DNA of 64,000 bases from Sphingobacteriales bacterium (GTDB taxonomy: Bacteria > Bacteroidota > Bacteroidia > Chitinophagales > Chitinophagaceae), in the NCBI GenBank assembly GCA_016200915.1, contig JACQDV010000096.1, positions 1 to 64,000 of the forward strand, in the 5' to 3' direction. Shown here piece after piece: positions 53,827 to 62,951 of the stretch. The translations under genes and the position numbers were made by a program. Below the pieces are notes generated by a model. It was given only the letters and a program-made list of their open reading frames with translations, did no database searches and was not told where the DNA came from. Numbering within the stretch: position 1 is the first letter of the stretch; every line of letters begins with the position of its first letter.

Positions 53827-54831
53827 TTACGCTCCCTTTGCTCTCATAGTTATTAAATTGAAAACAGCTTTAAAGAAGTATTTAAAATTAGTTTTTAAAG
53901 TGCCATTTTTAAGATCGGCCAGGTAAGTTCTTTCTGCTTTTACCACGCCCTCAACTCCGGTTAACCTCAATGCAATTTGAGGAGGGATAAGACCAGGCTT
54001 ATATTTCTTTCTTTCTTCCTGTATATCTAACGGAAGATATTGTAACCCCACCTGGCTGAGCGGACGGAATCCAATAATATTGATATCTCCTCTACACAGG
54101 TTAAAAAGCTGAGGAATCTCGTCAATATACAGTTTACGTATTATTTTAGCATAAGGTAACAAACGAAAATCATTGTTAGGCTTACCCGTTTCGCTATATC
54201 CGTTATTTTTTACAATATACTCCTGAATGTACTCAGAGTATGGATACATGGTACGCAATTTATAGATATTAATGGGAGTACCATTTTTACCAGTACGCTT
54301 CATTTTTGCTATCCAGCCGGTGGTTGGCTCAGGCCCATGTACTGGTTCTTTAGTTTTCCTCACTACAAACCAAACAGCATCTTCAATTAACTGGTAATTG
54401 ACAATTTCAAAGCCACAATAAACCAATCTTCCTAATGTTTCAGCAACTGAATAGCAATGTTTTTTTTGCTGACCGGAAAGCAAATTTTTAATACCTGAAA
54501 ATCCTTTATTTACAGAATTTGTGAGGATATGCCCAATGTAAAAGGAAGAAATCTCCAGAGATTTATTTACAGAACGTAAATATGAATTTACATTCTCCTT
54601 CAGGCTTAAATTATTAAGATCAATAAGTAGTCCTGTTTGTTTCCCGTCCAGCCGAAGTTCTGCATTATTAGTAAGCAGAAAACTATTTTCCGGTATGTTT
54701 AGTTCTTCTATTGCTCCTGCAATAAACCCTGCAGTCGCCGACCCGGTGTTTAAAATTAGCTTGTTAGATAGGTTACCCGTTCCTGAATAACTTACAGCAA
54801 TGTCTTTTAATAATAAGTCCATAAAGTACAT
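53827..54831 (-). CDS. Sugar-1-phosphate transferase (Bac_transf), without the membrane helix
   Basis: 334 residues. The C-terminal half matches bacterial sugar transferases: GKNGTPINIYKLRTMYPYSE, YIDEIPQLFNLCRGDINIIGFRPLS, YKPGLIPP. These enzymes start repeat-unit synthesis by moving sugar-1-phosphate to undecaprenyl phosphate. The usual N-terminal re-entrant membrane helix is not seen: residues 1-160 are a soluble-looking domain with no hydrophobic run of 18 or more. A Bacteroidota subfamily of this kind, with PYSEYxQEY after the RTM motif, is familiar to me. ATG 54831 or 54822 are both possible starts. It is the first gene of the minus-strand arm of the locus. Confidence 0.83.
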   Translation of the reverse strand: MYFMDLLLKDIAVSYSGTGNLSNKLILNTGSATAGFIAGAIEELNIPENSFLLTNNAELRLDGKQTGLLIDLNNLSLKENVNSYLRSVNKSLEISSFYIGHILTNSVNKGFSGIKNLLSGQQKKHCYSVAETLGRLVYCGFEIVNYQLIEDAVWFVVRKTKEPVHGPEPTTGWIAKMKRTGKNGTPINIYKLRTMYPYSEYIQEYIVKNNGYSETGKPNNDFRLLPYAKIIRKLYIDEIPQLFNLCRGDINIIGFRPLSQVGLQYLPLDIQEERKKYKPGLIPPQIALRLTGVEGVVKAERTYLADLKNGTLKTNFKYFFKAVFNLITMRAKGA

Positions 54832-55198
54832 TAAATGTTAGCAATCGAATAATCCATAGCCTATTGGCCAGGTGAAAATTATCAGACATTGTGATTCCTT
54901 ATGTGGTAAGCGGTTTGTAAACAGAAGGATATTAAAGGATTCCTGAGCACAGGAATTTCAGGGAGGAATGGGTTTTAGTAAGGTTAGTCAGTAGATATTT
55001 TGGGATCTTATAGTGTGGTAACTTCGGGTGACGGAGAATCACCCTTAAAAGGCTATTTGCCTTTATGGATATAAAAGTAAGATTTTATTTGAGTTATACA
55101 AATTTATCTGGCGAATTAATTTAAAATTAATAATAATACGACTACAGGTATTTTTTGGAAGAAAGCGGCCCAAACACAGTATTATAAGTAAGTAGTTT
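54832..55198. other. Non-coding gap upstream of sugar transferase
   Basis: 367 bp without a credible gene. It holds hairpins ATTCCTG-AGCA-CAGGAAT (54939-54956), GGGTGA/TCACCC (55026-55044) and AAAGGC/GCCTTT (55048-55064); the last two could end minus-strand transcripts coming from the LytTR remnant. A TAAATTTG box on the minus strand (55099-55106) lacks a -33 partner. The promoter for the minus-strand arm is not identifiable with confidence. Confidence 0.45.
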
Positions 55199-55619
55199 TT
55201 ACAGCTTTTCCCCAATAATTGAAAACAGGCTTTCCCGGTAATTTTCACTGCACGGCAGGTCTTTATTATTTATGGTTACTATTTTTTTTGAGATGGTATC
55301 AATTTTAGGTAACGAAACAATATAAGAACGGTGAATCCTTAGAAAAGAATCTGCTGGTAACCGGCCTTCGTAATATTTCAAACTTTGAAGAGCCATTATA
55401 GGTTTTTATTGTCGCTTAAATGAATTTTGGTATAATCTCTAACCCCTTCCAGGTAAAGAATATTGTTGTATTTTTTTGAATTACATGAGCTGTTTGAATA
55501 AATATGTATTCGTTGGTTTTGGTAGAAGTTGATTTATTTTTTTTAAGTGATATATGATCAGCTGCTTTATTTACAGCTGCTAAAAAACGTTCAAAGGGGA
55601 GTGGTTGTAAGATCATTGA
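55199..55619 (-). pseudogene. LytTR response regulator remnant, frameshifted and truncated
   Basis: Three frames on the minus strand together spell the end of a LytTR-type response regulator. 55416-55616: ILQPLPFERFLAAVNKA (end of a receiver domain, DYLLKPF... type) and NEYIFIQTAHVIQK. A shifted frame, about 55389-55439: LYLEGVRDYTKIHLSDN. 55199-55396: LQSLKYYEGRLPADSFLRIHRSYIVSLPKID, the DNA-binding LytTR end. At least two frameshifts and a missing receiver domain make it non-functional. LytTR regulators often control surface polysaccharide genes, so this may be the lost regulator of the locus (inference). Confidence 0.82.
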
Positions 55620-55620
55620 T

Positions 55621-55734
55621 CGGTTATTACTTCACCTGCAGTATCAGTACGATTATCAAAAGATCACTACCTCAAAGATGTTTATAAATACCAGTGCTGC
55701 TGTGGGTGTTGGGTTGAAGTATAATTTGAGATAA
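55621..55734 (+). pseudogene. Possible beta-barrel protein C-terminal remnant
   Basis: A plus-strand frame ending at TAA 55732-55734 reads YDYQKITTSKMFINTSAAV then GVGLKYNLR, resembling the last two strands of a small outer-membrane barrel. It has no start and upstream runs into the antisense of the LytTR remnant, so it would be debris of a deleted gene. Short and without a diagnostic motif; could be chance. Confidence 0.3.
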
Positions 55735-55740
55735 TGATAT

Positions 55741-56178
55741 TCATTCCTCAGGTTTTTTCTTGTAAAATTGGATTAAAATATCTACACATCTTTTCTGCGA
55801 ATGAGCATTATCAAAATGCAAGTCATATATATCTGCAGACTCACCAAGCCAGGTAATGTAACTGTTGGTTGTATCTAATTTTACCATTGATTTCAAATAG
55901 TTGAAAACAGCTGTCGCTCTTTTTTGAGATAGAATTTCATTGAAATTATCTGAACCAATTGTGTCAGTAAAAGAAAAAATTTTCAAATTAAAGTTAGAAT
56001 TGTCATTTAATTTTCTTGCTATAGTATTTAAGGCGAGTTGATATTTTTTTTCGATCCTGAAACTATTCGGTTTGAAATAAATAGTTTTAACAAGACTTGA
56101 TTGTGCAAGCAAAGGATTAGTTGAGTAAATAAATATCGTTGCCAGCATAAGGTAATATGGAAGCTTAAGGTTACGCAT
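55741..56178 (-). CDS. Small secreted OmpA-like domain protein
   Basis: 145 residues with signal peptide (ATIFIYSTNPLLAQ). The mature part is a minimal OmpA-C domain: TIYFKPNSFRIEKKYQLAL, IFSFTDTIGSDNFNEILSQKRATAVFNYL, and SQKRCVDILIQF, the last replacing the usual NRRVEI block. The Asp and Arg that bind diaminopimelate in OmpA (D after the TDxxG, R in xRR) are partly retained (FTDTIG, QKRC). A free OmpA-like domain without barrel or lipid anchor suggests a periplasmic peptidoglycan-binding protein or a decayed one. Sits right behind gene debris. Confidence 0.75.
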   Translation of the reverse strand: MRNLKLPYYLMLATIFIYSTNPLLAQSSLVKTIYFKPNSFRIEKKYQLALNTIARKLNDNSNFNLKIFSFTDTIGSDNFNEILSQKRATAVFNYLKSMVKLDTTNSYITWLGESADIYDLHFDNAHSQKRCVDILIQFYKKKPEE

Positions 56179-56218
56179 AAATAAAATTAATTCTTATTTC
56201 TATAAGTCAATTTAAAAC

Positions 56219-56247
56219 AAAAAAGGCGAAGAACATTCTCCGCCTTT
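56219..56247 (-). terminator. Terminator of the EF-G-like gene
   Basis: On the minus strand AAAGGCG (56247-56241) pairs with CGCCTTT (56228-56222), followed by a T-run down to 56219. It lies 20 nt after the EF-G-like stop codon. Confidence 0.8.
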
Positions 56248-56266
56248 CGATGTATAAATGACGCAA

Positions 56267-58408
56267 TCAAGCCAAAACTGCTTCGTCTTTAGCAGTCTTG
56301 CTATATTCTTCTACTAATTTCTTCTGCAGTTCAAATGGAACAGCTGCATATTCTGCAAAGCTCATTTTAAATTTAGCCCTGCCTTGTGTAAGCGAACGTA
56401 AAGTAGAACAATAGTCACTCAACTCAGCTAAGGGAACACGGGCATTAATTTTTGAAAAATGTCCCTCGCTGTTCATGCCTTCTACAATACCTCTTCTTGT
56501 TTGCAGATCACCCATTACTGATCCCGTAAGATCATCCGGACTTAATACTTCTACCTGGTATATAGGTTCAAGTATTTGCGGGTCTGCCTGCTGAAATGCC
56601 TGGCGGAATGCCTGCAGTCCTGCAATTTTGAAAGAGATATCATTGCTATCTACCGGGTGCATCTTACCATCATACACACATACTCTCACATCACGAACAT
56701 AAGAACCTGTCAATGGCCCTTCCTGCATTTTTTCCATTACACCTTTTAATATTGAGGGCAGAAATCTTGTATCAATAGCACCACCAACGATACAGTTGAA
56801 GAAAACTAATTTACCGCCCCAGTCCAATGGATATTCATCACGACCACGAACATTCAAACCTTTTGGATCAGGCATACCTTCATGCCAGGGTTCTATCCGC
56901 ATAAACACTTCACCAAACTGACCGGCACCACCAGATTGTTTTTTGTGACGATAAGTTGACTCAGCCATCTTACGAATAGTTTCCCGGTAAGGAATTCTTG
57001 TTTTCGTAAACTTCACCTGTATCTTTTGCAGGTGTTCTATTTTCCATTTGATCACCGCAAGATGCATATCACCCTGGCAGTAAATTATGGTCTGTTTTAA
57101 TTCAGGAGAAACTTGCACAGTTATCGTTGGGTCTTCTTCCACCAACTGATGCAGGGCAATTGATAATTTTTCTTCATCACCTTTTTGAGTTGATTCAATA
57201 GCCACACTCATATTAGCAGGGGGGAAGTCAATAGAAGGTAATTCAATATTCTTTCCTTTGATGTGAAGTGTATTGTTCACATGTGTATTGCGCAGTTTCA
57301 GAGTAGCACCAATATCACCAGCTACCAACTCAGTCACCGGTGTACGTTTATTACCTTCCACTACAAATAACTGGTTAATTTTTTCGGATGTATTAGTAGT
57401 TTCATTCACTAACTCCATTCCTGCTTTAACCGTACCGGAGAATACTTTGAAGAATGATAATTCACCCACATGCGGTTCACTTACTGTTTTGTAAACGAAA
57501 ATGCAGGCAGGACCATTAGCATCACAAGCCAGTTCGTCACCAGACTTTGTTAGCTGTGGTTTCATTTCATTGGCACTGGGGCAAACATTGTCAATAAAGC
57601 CCATCAATCTTCCGCTACCCATATTTCTTTGAGCACTTAAACAGAATAAAGGAAACAGGTCGTGATGGATCATGGCATTCTTTAATCCCACTTTCATTTC
57701 ATCTTCATCCAGTTCGCCTTTATCAAAATATTTTTCCATTAATGTTTCATCATTACTGGCAATAGCTTCAATCAGTTCTTTGTGCAGTTCATCTGCTTTT
57801 GCTTTTTCTTCATCTGGTATAGAAAGTTTTTCAGGTTTACCGCCGTTATCGGTGAACTTATACATAGTCATCCGCAATACATCAATGATTTCGTGGAATC
57901 CGGCTCCAACCTGTCTTGGGTATTGAACAACGACTACATTAGTTCCAAAATGTGATTTAGCTTCTTTAACTGTTTTGTCAAAATCAGCATTATCATCATC
58001 TAATTTATTAATGGCAAATATCATTGGCGTTTTAAACTTTTCCGTGTATTGCCAAATGATGTCTGTACCCACTTCAACACCCGATGATGCATTGATCAGC
58101 ATCACACCAGTATCGGCCACTCTTAAGGCTGATAAAACTTCGCCTACAAAATCATCGTAACCCGGCGTGTCAATAATATTGATCTTATAACCACGCCATT
58201 TGCTGTGAAGGAGTTTAGAGAAGATGGTGTTACCTCTTTCCTGTTCCAGTTCGTGGTAATCACCTGTTGTATTTTTTTCTAATACAGTACCGCGGCGGTT
58301 AATTAATCCTGCTTCGTAGAGCATGCATTCCGCTAAGGTTGTCTTACCGCAGCCGGTGTGGCCCAGCAAGACTATATTTTTTACGTGTGAGGTATCAAAT
58401 TCAGCCAT
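56267..58408 (-). CDS. Elongation factor G paralogue with altered switch II
   Basis: 713 residues with the five EF-G domains: G1 GHTGCGKTTLAE (residues ~16-27), switch I EQERGNTIF, switch II DTPGYDDF, NKLDD, and domains III-V (GMHL-type QGDMHLAVIKWK, GGAGQFGEVFMRIEP, LEPIYQVEVLSP). Canonical EF-G has AHxDAGKTT and DTPGH; here the catalytic histidine is Tyr. EF-G2-type paralogues in Bacteroides are known to support translocation without GTP hydrolysis under starvation, and this replacement fits that class (inference). It is not in a str operon (no rpsL, rpsG or tuf nearby). The upstream AAATTTAAAGTCATG context recurs at the 58549 gene. Confidence 0.88.
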   Translation of the reverse strand: MAEFDTSHVKNIVLLGHTGCGKTTLAECMLYEAGLINRRGTVLEKNTTGDYHELEQERGNTIFSKLLHSKWRGYKINIIDTPGYDDFVGEVLSALRVADTGVMLINASSGVEVGTDIIWQYTEKFKTPMIFAINKLDDDNADFDKTVKEAKSHFGTNVVVVQYPRQVGAGFHEIIDVLRMTMYKFTDNGGKPEKLSIPDEEKAKADELHKELIEAIASNDETLMEKYFDKGELDEDEMKVGLKNAMIHHDLFPLFCLSAQRNMGSGRLMGFIDNVCPSANEMKPQLTKSGDELACDANGPACIFVYKTVSEPHVGELSFFKVFSGTVKAGMELVNETTNTSEKINQLFVVEGNKRTPVTELVAGDIGATLKLRNTHVNNTLHIKGKNIELPSIDFPPANMSVAIESTQKGDEEKLSIALHQLVEEDPTITVQVSPELKQTIIYCQGDMHLAVIKWKIEHLQKIQVKFTKTRIPYRETIRKMAESTYRHKKQSGGAGQFGEVFMRIEPWHEGMPDPKGLNVRGRDEYPLDWGGKLVFFNCIVGGAIDTRFLPSILKGVMEKMQEGPLTGSYVRDVRVCVYDGKMHPVDSNDISFKIAGLQAFRQAFQQADPQILEPIYQVEVLSPDDLTGSVMGDLQTRRGIVEGMNSEGHFSKINARVPLAELSDYCSTLRSLTQGRAKFKMSFAEYAAVPFELQKKLVEEYSKTAKDEAVLA

Positions 58409-58548
58409 GACTTTAAATTTTTTATAGTGAATAATATAGCACCGGCATTGCTTTTAAATGCCAATAACAATTACAGTTAGGATTTTCCGAAGGGTCAGTA
58501 GTGATTTGATATGCGATGTATGATAAGGAAGGAGAGTAGAGGGAGTAA

Positions 58549-58914
58549 TTAGCTCGATCGGCTCAGGAATGTGTTGAAGTCGGTTCTTAGATCAGATATA
58601 ATGTGCTCCAGATTTTGATACTCGGTGTGAAGTGATTCGTGTTTCGATAAGGATTCGTTAGAGGTGTCGCCGTGTTCTACTTGTTTTTCGTGGTCTTTGA
58701 TGGCGTGTTTGAGATCGTGAATGTTGATGAGCTGAATGTAGAACTGATTGTGAAAATGCTCGATGTCGGTGAGGAGTTCTCTTGCTGGATTTGCTGCGGC
58801 TACATGCTGGAGATTCTTTTTCATGTCGCCGATTTCGTTACGCTCCTGGCGTAACTGCTGCCGCCAGCCGTTGCACTCCTGTGCAAGCTGTGCGATGTCT
58901 GGAGCTTGAACCAT
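58549..58914 (-). CDS. Small coiled-coil protein
   Basis: 121 residues, no signal peptide, almost wholly helical and charged (WRQQLRQERNEIGDMKKNL; HLKHAIKDHEKQVEHGDT). His- and Glu-rich with heptad-like spacing. No family recognised. The AAATTTAAAAGTCATG context at its start is nearly the same as that of the EF-G-like gene 506 bp away. Codon-wise it looks like a real gene and has no better frame on the other strand. Confidence 0.65.
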   Translation of the reverse strand: MVQAPDIAQLAQECNGWRQQLRQERNEIGDMKKNLQHVAAANPARELLTDIEHFHNQFYIQLINIHDLKHAIKDHEKQVEHGDTSNESLSKHESLHTEYQNLEHIISDLRTDFNTFLSRSS

Positions 58915-59000
58915 GACTTTTAAATTTAGGTGAAGAAATAAAAGAACTGATCTTTAATTGACACCATTAAGTTAGGACAAGTTTACTATCACACCAAAAG

Positions 59001-59037
59001 AAAAGTGCGGAAAAATTCACATTTTCCGCACTTTTTT
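59001..59037. terminator. Terminator downstream of GH30 gene
   Basis: 14-bp stem AAAAGTGCGGAAAA (59001-59014) and its complement (59022-59035) with a 7-nt loop; T-rich on both outer sides, so it may work in both directions. It lies 78 nt past the GH30 stop on the minus strand. Confidence 0.8.
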
Positions 59038-59112
59038 GTAAATGAATTGTCAATGTATTCAGCGTTTACAAATCAACTGATATGTTTCAATTCAGCAGTT
59101 GATTTTACTCAT

Positions 59113-60534
59113 TTAAAACTCCAGTGTTTGTATGGCATGTGCCGGAATTTTAACAGGAGCAGCATTACCTTTTATCCAAAGGAAATAATCAACATCTTTA
59201 TCGCTTTGGTTCATAACAACCACGGCTGTTTTCCCATTCTTATTTTTAAATGCGGTAGTTAATAGCTGGCTTCTGCTGGGAGAAGATAAAATACGTTTTG
59301 CCCCTGGCTCAATAAACTTTGAAAAATGACCGATATAATAATAAGCATTGGTATAAATTAATTCACCTGTTCTTGTATCGGCATGTACCGGTGCAAAGCA
59401 AAAATTACCAACATGGTTAGGCCCGCCTTTTTCATCTAACAATACATTCCATTCACACCAGGCAACAGTTCCATTATTAAAATCATTGATCATTGATTTG
59501 CCATATCGTTCACCTAATGGCCATGCATAAAATTTAGTGCTGTCAAAACTTTCATTACAACCTTCGGTAAAAAGAATGTTTTTAGTTGGATACGTTTCAT
59601 GTACTCTTCTCACATTATCAAACATGGGTTGCCCACCACTCCAGCTTTCATACCAGTGGAAACCGATGCCCCATGCATATTTGGATGCTTCCGGATCATC
59701 AAAATAAGTTTGAGCCCGTTGATACATCAGGTCACGGTTATGATCCCACACGATGATCTTTTTATCACCTAATCCTTCTTTCTTCATCGTAGGGCCTAAA
59801 TATTTTTTCAGAAAATCTCTTTCTTCTTCAGCTGAATAAATACAGCTTTCCCATCTTTGGGTAGCCATTGGTTCATTCTGAATGGATAAACCCCAAACAG
59901 GAATGCCTTCTTTTTGATAAGCCTTAATAAACTTTGCATAATAGTTGGCCCATGATTGATAAAATTCAGGCTTTAATTTGCCACCATGCAAAATATCATT
60001 GTTGGTTTTCATAAAAGCAGGGGGACTCCACGGACTAACAAACATAGTAAGCTTACCACCAGCCGCTTTAATAGCTGATTTAATAAATGGAATGCGGTAT
60101 TGCTGATCATGCGCAATAGAAAATGTTTTCAGCGCTGCATCACCTTCATCAATATATGTATATGTTCCGCTGCTGAAATCGCAACTGTGAATATTGGTTC
60201 TTGCCATGGTATAACCAATACCTTTATCCTTGCTGTAATAAGCCTGTAAAAATTCTTCCTGTTTGTTTTTAGGAAGTTTGGCAAATGTTTCAGCAGCTGC
60301 ATCGGTTAAGGCACCGCCAATACCGATAAACGTTTGAAATGTTTTGGATGGATCAACAAACACACATATTTGTGTTTCTAATGGTTGCCCCATTGGTTTG
60401 AAATCAGATTCACCAGTAGCTGATAAACGCAGATTGGTATTTTCTGCCGTAGTATAAATTGCTACTTTCTTTGGTGCCTGTGCCATCGATGTGATAGATA
60501 ATAACAGGGCTGCTGCAATCAGAGTTATTCTCAT
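59113..60534 (-). CDS. GH30-family glycoside hydrolase
   Basis: 473 residues. Signal peptide (LIAAALLLSITSMAQ), then the GH30 (beta/alpha)8 barrel: FQTFIGIGGALTDAAAE, RTNIHSCDFSSGTYTYID, SPWSPPAFMKTN, acid/base Glu in SIQNEPMATQRWESC, nucleophile Glu in LFTEGCNES, and a side beta-sandwich ending VKIPAHAIQTLEF. The WESC and SIQNEP blocks are of the glucosylceramidase / endo-beta-1,6-glucanase subfamilies. Secreted, for breakdown of beta-glucans. The neighbouring GH3 supports a beta-glucan role. Confidence 0.93.
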   Translation of the reverse strand: MRITLIAAALLLSITSMAQAPKKVAIYTTAENTNLRLSATGESDFKPMGQPLETQICVFVDPSKTFQTFIGIGGALTDAAAETFAKLPKNKQEEFLQAYYSKDKGIGYTMARTNIHSCDFSSGTYTYIDEGDAALKTFSIAHDQQYRIPFIKSAIKAAGGKLTMFVSPWSPPAFMKTNNDILHGGKLKPEFYQSWANYYAKFIKAYQKEGIPVWGLSIQNEPMATQRWESCIYSAEEERDFLKKYLGPTMKKEGLGDKKIIVWDHNRDLMYQRAQTYFDDPEASKYAWGIGFHWYESWSGGQPMFDNVRRVHETYPTKNILFTEGCNESFDSTKFYAWPLGERYGKSMINDFNNGTVAWCEWNVLLDEKGGPNHVGNFCFAPVHADTRTGELIYTNAYYYIGHFSKFIEPGAKRILSSPSRSQLLTTAFKNKNGKTAVVVMNQSDKDVDYFLWIKGNAAPVKIPAHAIQTLEF

Positions 60535-60598
60535 GTTATACTGTTTTTAATGTAACAAGCTGTCTAAAAATAATTATTTTAATTTTCTATCGGCTTAC

Positions 60599-60657
60599 CG
60601 TTGGCTGAGGAGACACAGCCAACGACAGAGTATAGCCATTCGTGTCCCCACGAATGG
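60599..60657. repeat. Two adjacent perfect hairpins
   Basis: Hairpin 1: CGTTGGCTG (60599-60607) and its complement (60616-60624), 8-nt loop. Hairpin 2: CCATTCGTG (60636-60644) and its complement (60649-60657), 4-nt loop. Both 9-bp stems are perfect, 11 nt apart, in the 236-bp gap between the PQQ dehydrogenase and GH30 genes. No T-run follows directly, so a plain terminator is less likely than a dispersed intergenic element or RNA processing site. Confidence 0.65.
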
Positions 60658-60770
60658 TTTATGTGCCGAATCGAAATTCTATTTTTAAAACTGCTTCTAA
60701 GCATTTTGAATATCTTTTAATGACAAGTGGTTTAAAAATTTATACTAAGTTCCAATAAAAAATGAACCAT

Positions 60771-62945
60771 TTATTTATTGGAAGGTAAAGCAAATGCAAG
60801 ATATGTATCACCGGATTTCTTTTTCAACTTACCACCACCACAGGCAATCACTAAATATTGTTTGCCATTCACTTCATAAACTGAAGGTGTGGCAAATCCA
60901 CAGGCTGGTAAATCTTTTTCCCATAACAATTGGCCGGTTCGTTTATTGAATGCTCTTATTTTACTGTCGCTGGTCGCGGCAATAAACAATAAGCCACCGG
61001 CAGTAACAACTGGTCCTCCATAATTTTCTGTTCCGCTGTGAATGCCTTTTGCTTTTAACTCAGGATAATCACCTAATGTATCTTTCCATAAATATTCCCC
61101 AGTGTTTAAATTAATGGCTGATAAAGTTCCCCATGGTGGAGCAACTGCCGGATAACCTTCCTTCGTTAAAAATTTATTGTAGCCTGTTGCTCTATAAGGA
61201 AGTTTATTCCAGCTACTGGTATCTTTTGGCGGGGCGATAAATGTTTGTGATTGTTTAGAGGTGATGTTTAATAAATAAGTGGCTAATGCCTGTTTTTCTG
61301 TTTCACTTAATTGAGTAAAGGCAGGCATCATTCTTCTTCCCGCAGAAATAATTTCAGTGAACTGTGCTTCATTATATTTTTTATTAAGATTAAGTAAAGT
61401 TGGAAAATTAGCATTCCCTTCTCCTGATTCACCATGACAGGCTTTGCAAGAAGAAAGATAAATGCGTTTACCAGCATCAAAATTGCTTTCTTTTTTATTG
61501 CTGATTTCTTCTTTTGCATCCACCATCGTTAATACCCAGGGCATTTCGCTGGCATTAACATACATAATACCAGTTTGCGGGTCAACAGCCGGACCGCCCC
61601 ACTCAGCACCGCCATCAAAGCCGGGGAAGATAACAGTACCTTGTTTGGAGGGGGGAGTAAATATGAATCCTGTTTTATAAGTTGATAATCGATTTTTAAT
61701 ATCGTTGTAAGATGTGTCAGCTACAAGTGTATTCAAATCTTTTTCTGTGAGTGATTGCCGTACAAATGGGAGAGGCTTTGTTGGCCAGGGTTGTGTGGCA
61801 AATGGTTTTTCGCCCATTAAATCTGTTTCAACCGGTACAGGCTTTTCTTCAATTGGATAAACAGGTTCACCAGTCACACGATCAAATAAAAACACAAAAC
61901 CGCTTTTGGAAACTTGTGCTACTCCATCAATTTTTTTTCCATCTTTCATTATTGTTACTAATGCTGGAGCTGTTGGCAAGTCCCTGTCCCATATATCATG
62001 ATGTACTGTTTGAAAATGCCAGATGCGTTTACCGGTTGCAGCATCAATTGCTATTAAACAATTAGCATAAAAATTTTTGCCCAATCTTTTTCCACCATAA
62101 AAATCATACACAGCAGAGCCAACCGGTGCAAATACAATTCCTCTTGCTTCATCCAAACTAAAACCAGACCAGACATTTGCACCACCTACATGTTTGTATG
62201 CTTCTTTATCATCCCATGTTTCAAAACCTTCTTCACCCGGTTGTGGAATGGTATGAAATATCCAGCGCAGTTTACCGGTATGTACATCGTATGCTCTTAT
62301 ATGTCCGGGTGCAGCGGGCATTTCTTCGGAGACACGACCACCAACTATAATCATGTCTTTGTAAATAACACCGGGAGTAGTGAGGGCTATATACAGTTTG
62401 CTGGCATCTAATCCTAAATCATTATGCAAATCAATAGCGCCTTTGTTGCCAAATGACTCAATGGGTTTGCCGGTATGTGCATCAATACAAAACAATTTAC
62501 TGCTGGCTCCATAAAAAATTCGCTGGTCATTTTCGCCACCATTATAAAAGGTAACGCCACGGCATACATTCATGGAGAAATATCCAAGCCCTGAAACTTC
62601 AGATGAAGCAGCTGATAACGGGTCAAATATCCATTTTGATTGACCGCTTGCTGCATCCAGTGCAAACAATTTTAATTTGGGAGATACGCCATATAATACA
62701 TTATCAATGATGATTGGGTTAACCTGTATTTGTGTGAATGAATCGGCATCATTGGTATGATATTCCCAGGCAACTTCTAATTGAGCAACATTGCCGGTAT
62801 CAATTTGTGTTAAAGATGAATAGTGATTGTTCTCTTTGTTTCCACCATAAACTGACCAGCTATTATAATCAGCATTTTTCTTTTGTTGACATGCGAACAC
62901 TGTTGTAATACTGAGAATAGTTATAAAATGCCTGGATAAACTCAT
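60771..62945 (-). CDS. PQQ-dependent dehydrogenase with cytochrome c domain
   Basis: 724 residues. Lipoprotein-like start (TTVFACQQKK), then an eight-bladed quinoprotein propeller with the tryptophan-docking repeats (GQSKWIFDP, HTGKLRWIFHTIPQPGEEGFETW, ATGKRIWHFQTVHHDIWDRDLPTAP). A cytochrome c insert with CKACH and FTQLSETEKQALATYLL lies near residues 475-560, before the final blades. This matches membrane-free glucose/alcohol-type PQQ dehydrogenases. Oxidises a sugar or alcohol in the periplasm and passes electrons to its haem. Starts 6 bp after the GH3 stop, hence same operon. Confidence 0.9.
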   Translation of the reverse strand: MSLSRHFITILSITTVFACQQKKNADYNSWSVYGGNKENNHYSSLTQIDTGNVAQLEVAWEYHTNDADSFTQIQVNPIIIDNVLYGVSPKLKLFALDAASGQSKWIFDPLSAASSEVSGLGYFSMNVCRGVTFYNGGENDQRIFYGASSKLFCIDAHTGKPIESFGNKGAIDLHNDLGLDASKLYIALTTPGVIYKDMIIVGGRVSEEMPAAPGHIRAYDVHTGKLRWIFHTIPQPGEEGFETWDDKEAYKHVGGANVWSGFSLDEARGIVFAPVGSAVYDFYGGKRLGKNFYANCLIAIDAATGKRIWHFQTVHHDIWDRDLPTAPALVTIMKDGKKIDGVAQVSKSGFVFLFDRVTGEPVYPIEEKPVPVETDLMGEKPFATQPWPTKPLPFVRQSLTEKDLNTLVADTSYNDIKNRLSTYKTGFIFTPPSKQGTVIFPGFDGGAEWGGPAVDPQTGIMYVNASEMPWVLTMVDAKEEISNKKESNFDAGKRIYLSSCKACHGESGEGNANFPTLLNLNKKYNEAQFTEIISAGRRMMPAFTQLSETEKQALATYLLNITSKQSQTFIAPPKDTSSWNKLPYRATGYNKFLTKEGYPAVAPPWGTLSAINLNTGEYLWKDTLGDYPELKAKGIHSGTENYGGPVVTAGGLLFIAATSDSKIRAFNKRTGQLLWEKDLPACGFATPSVYEVNGKQYLVIACGGGKLKKKSGDTYLAFALPSNK

Positions 62946-62951
62946 TGCTAT

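Noticed and set aside
55063-55248. 61-residue minus-strand open frame
   Set aside because: Overlaps the LytTR remnant in another frame and has no recognisable features.
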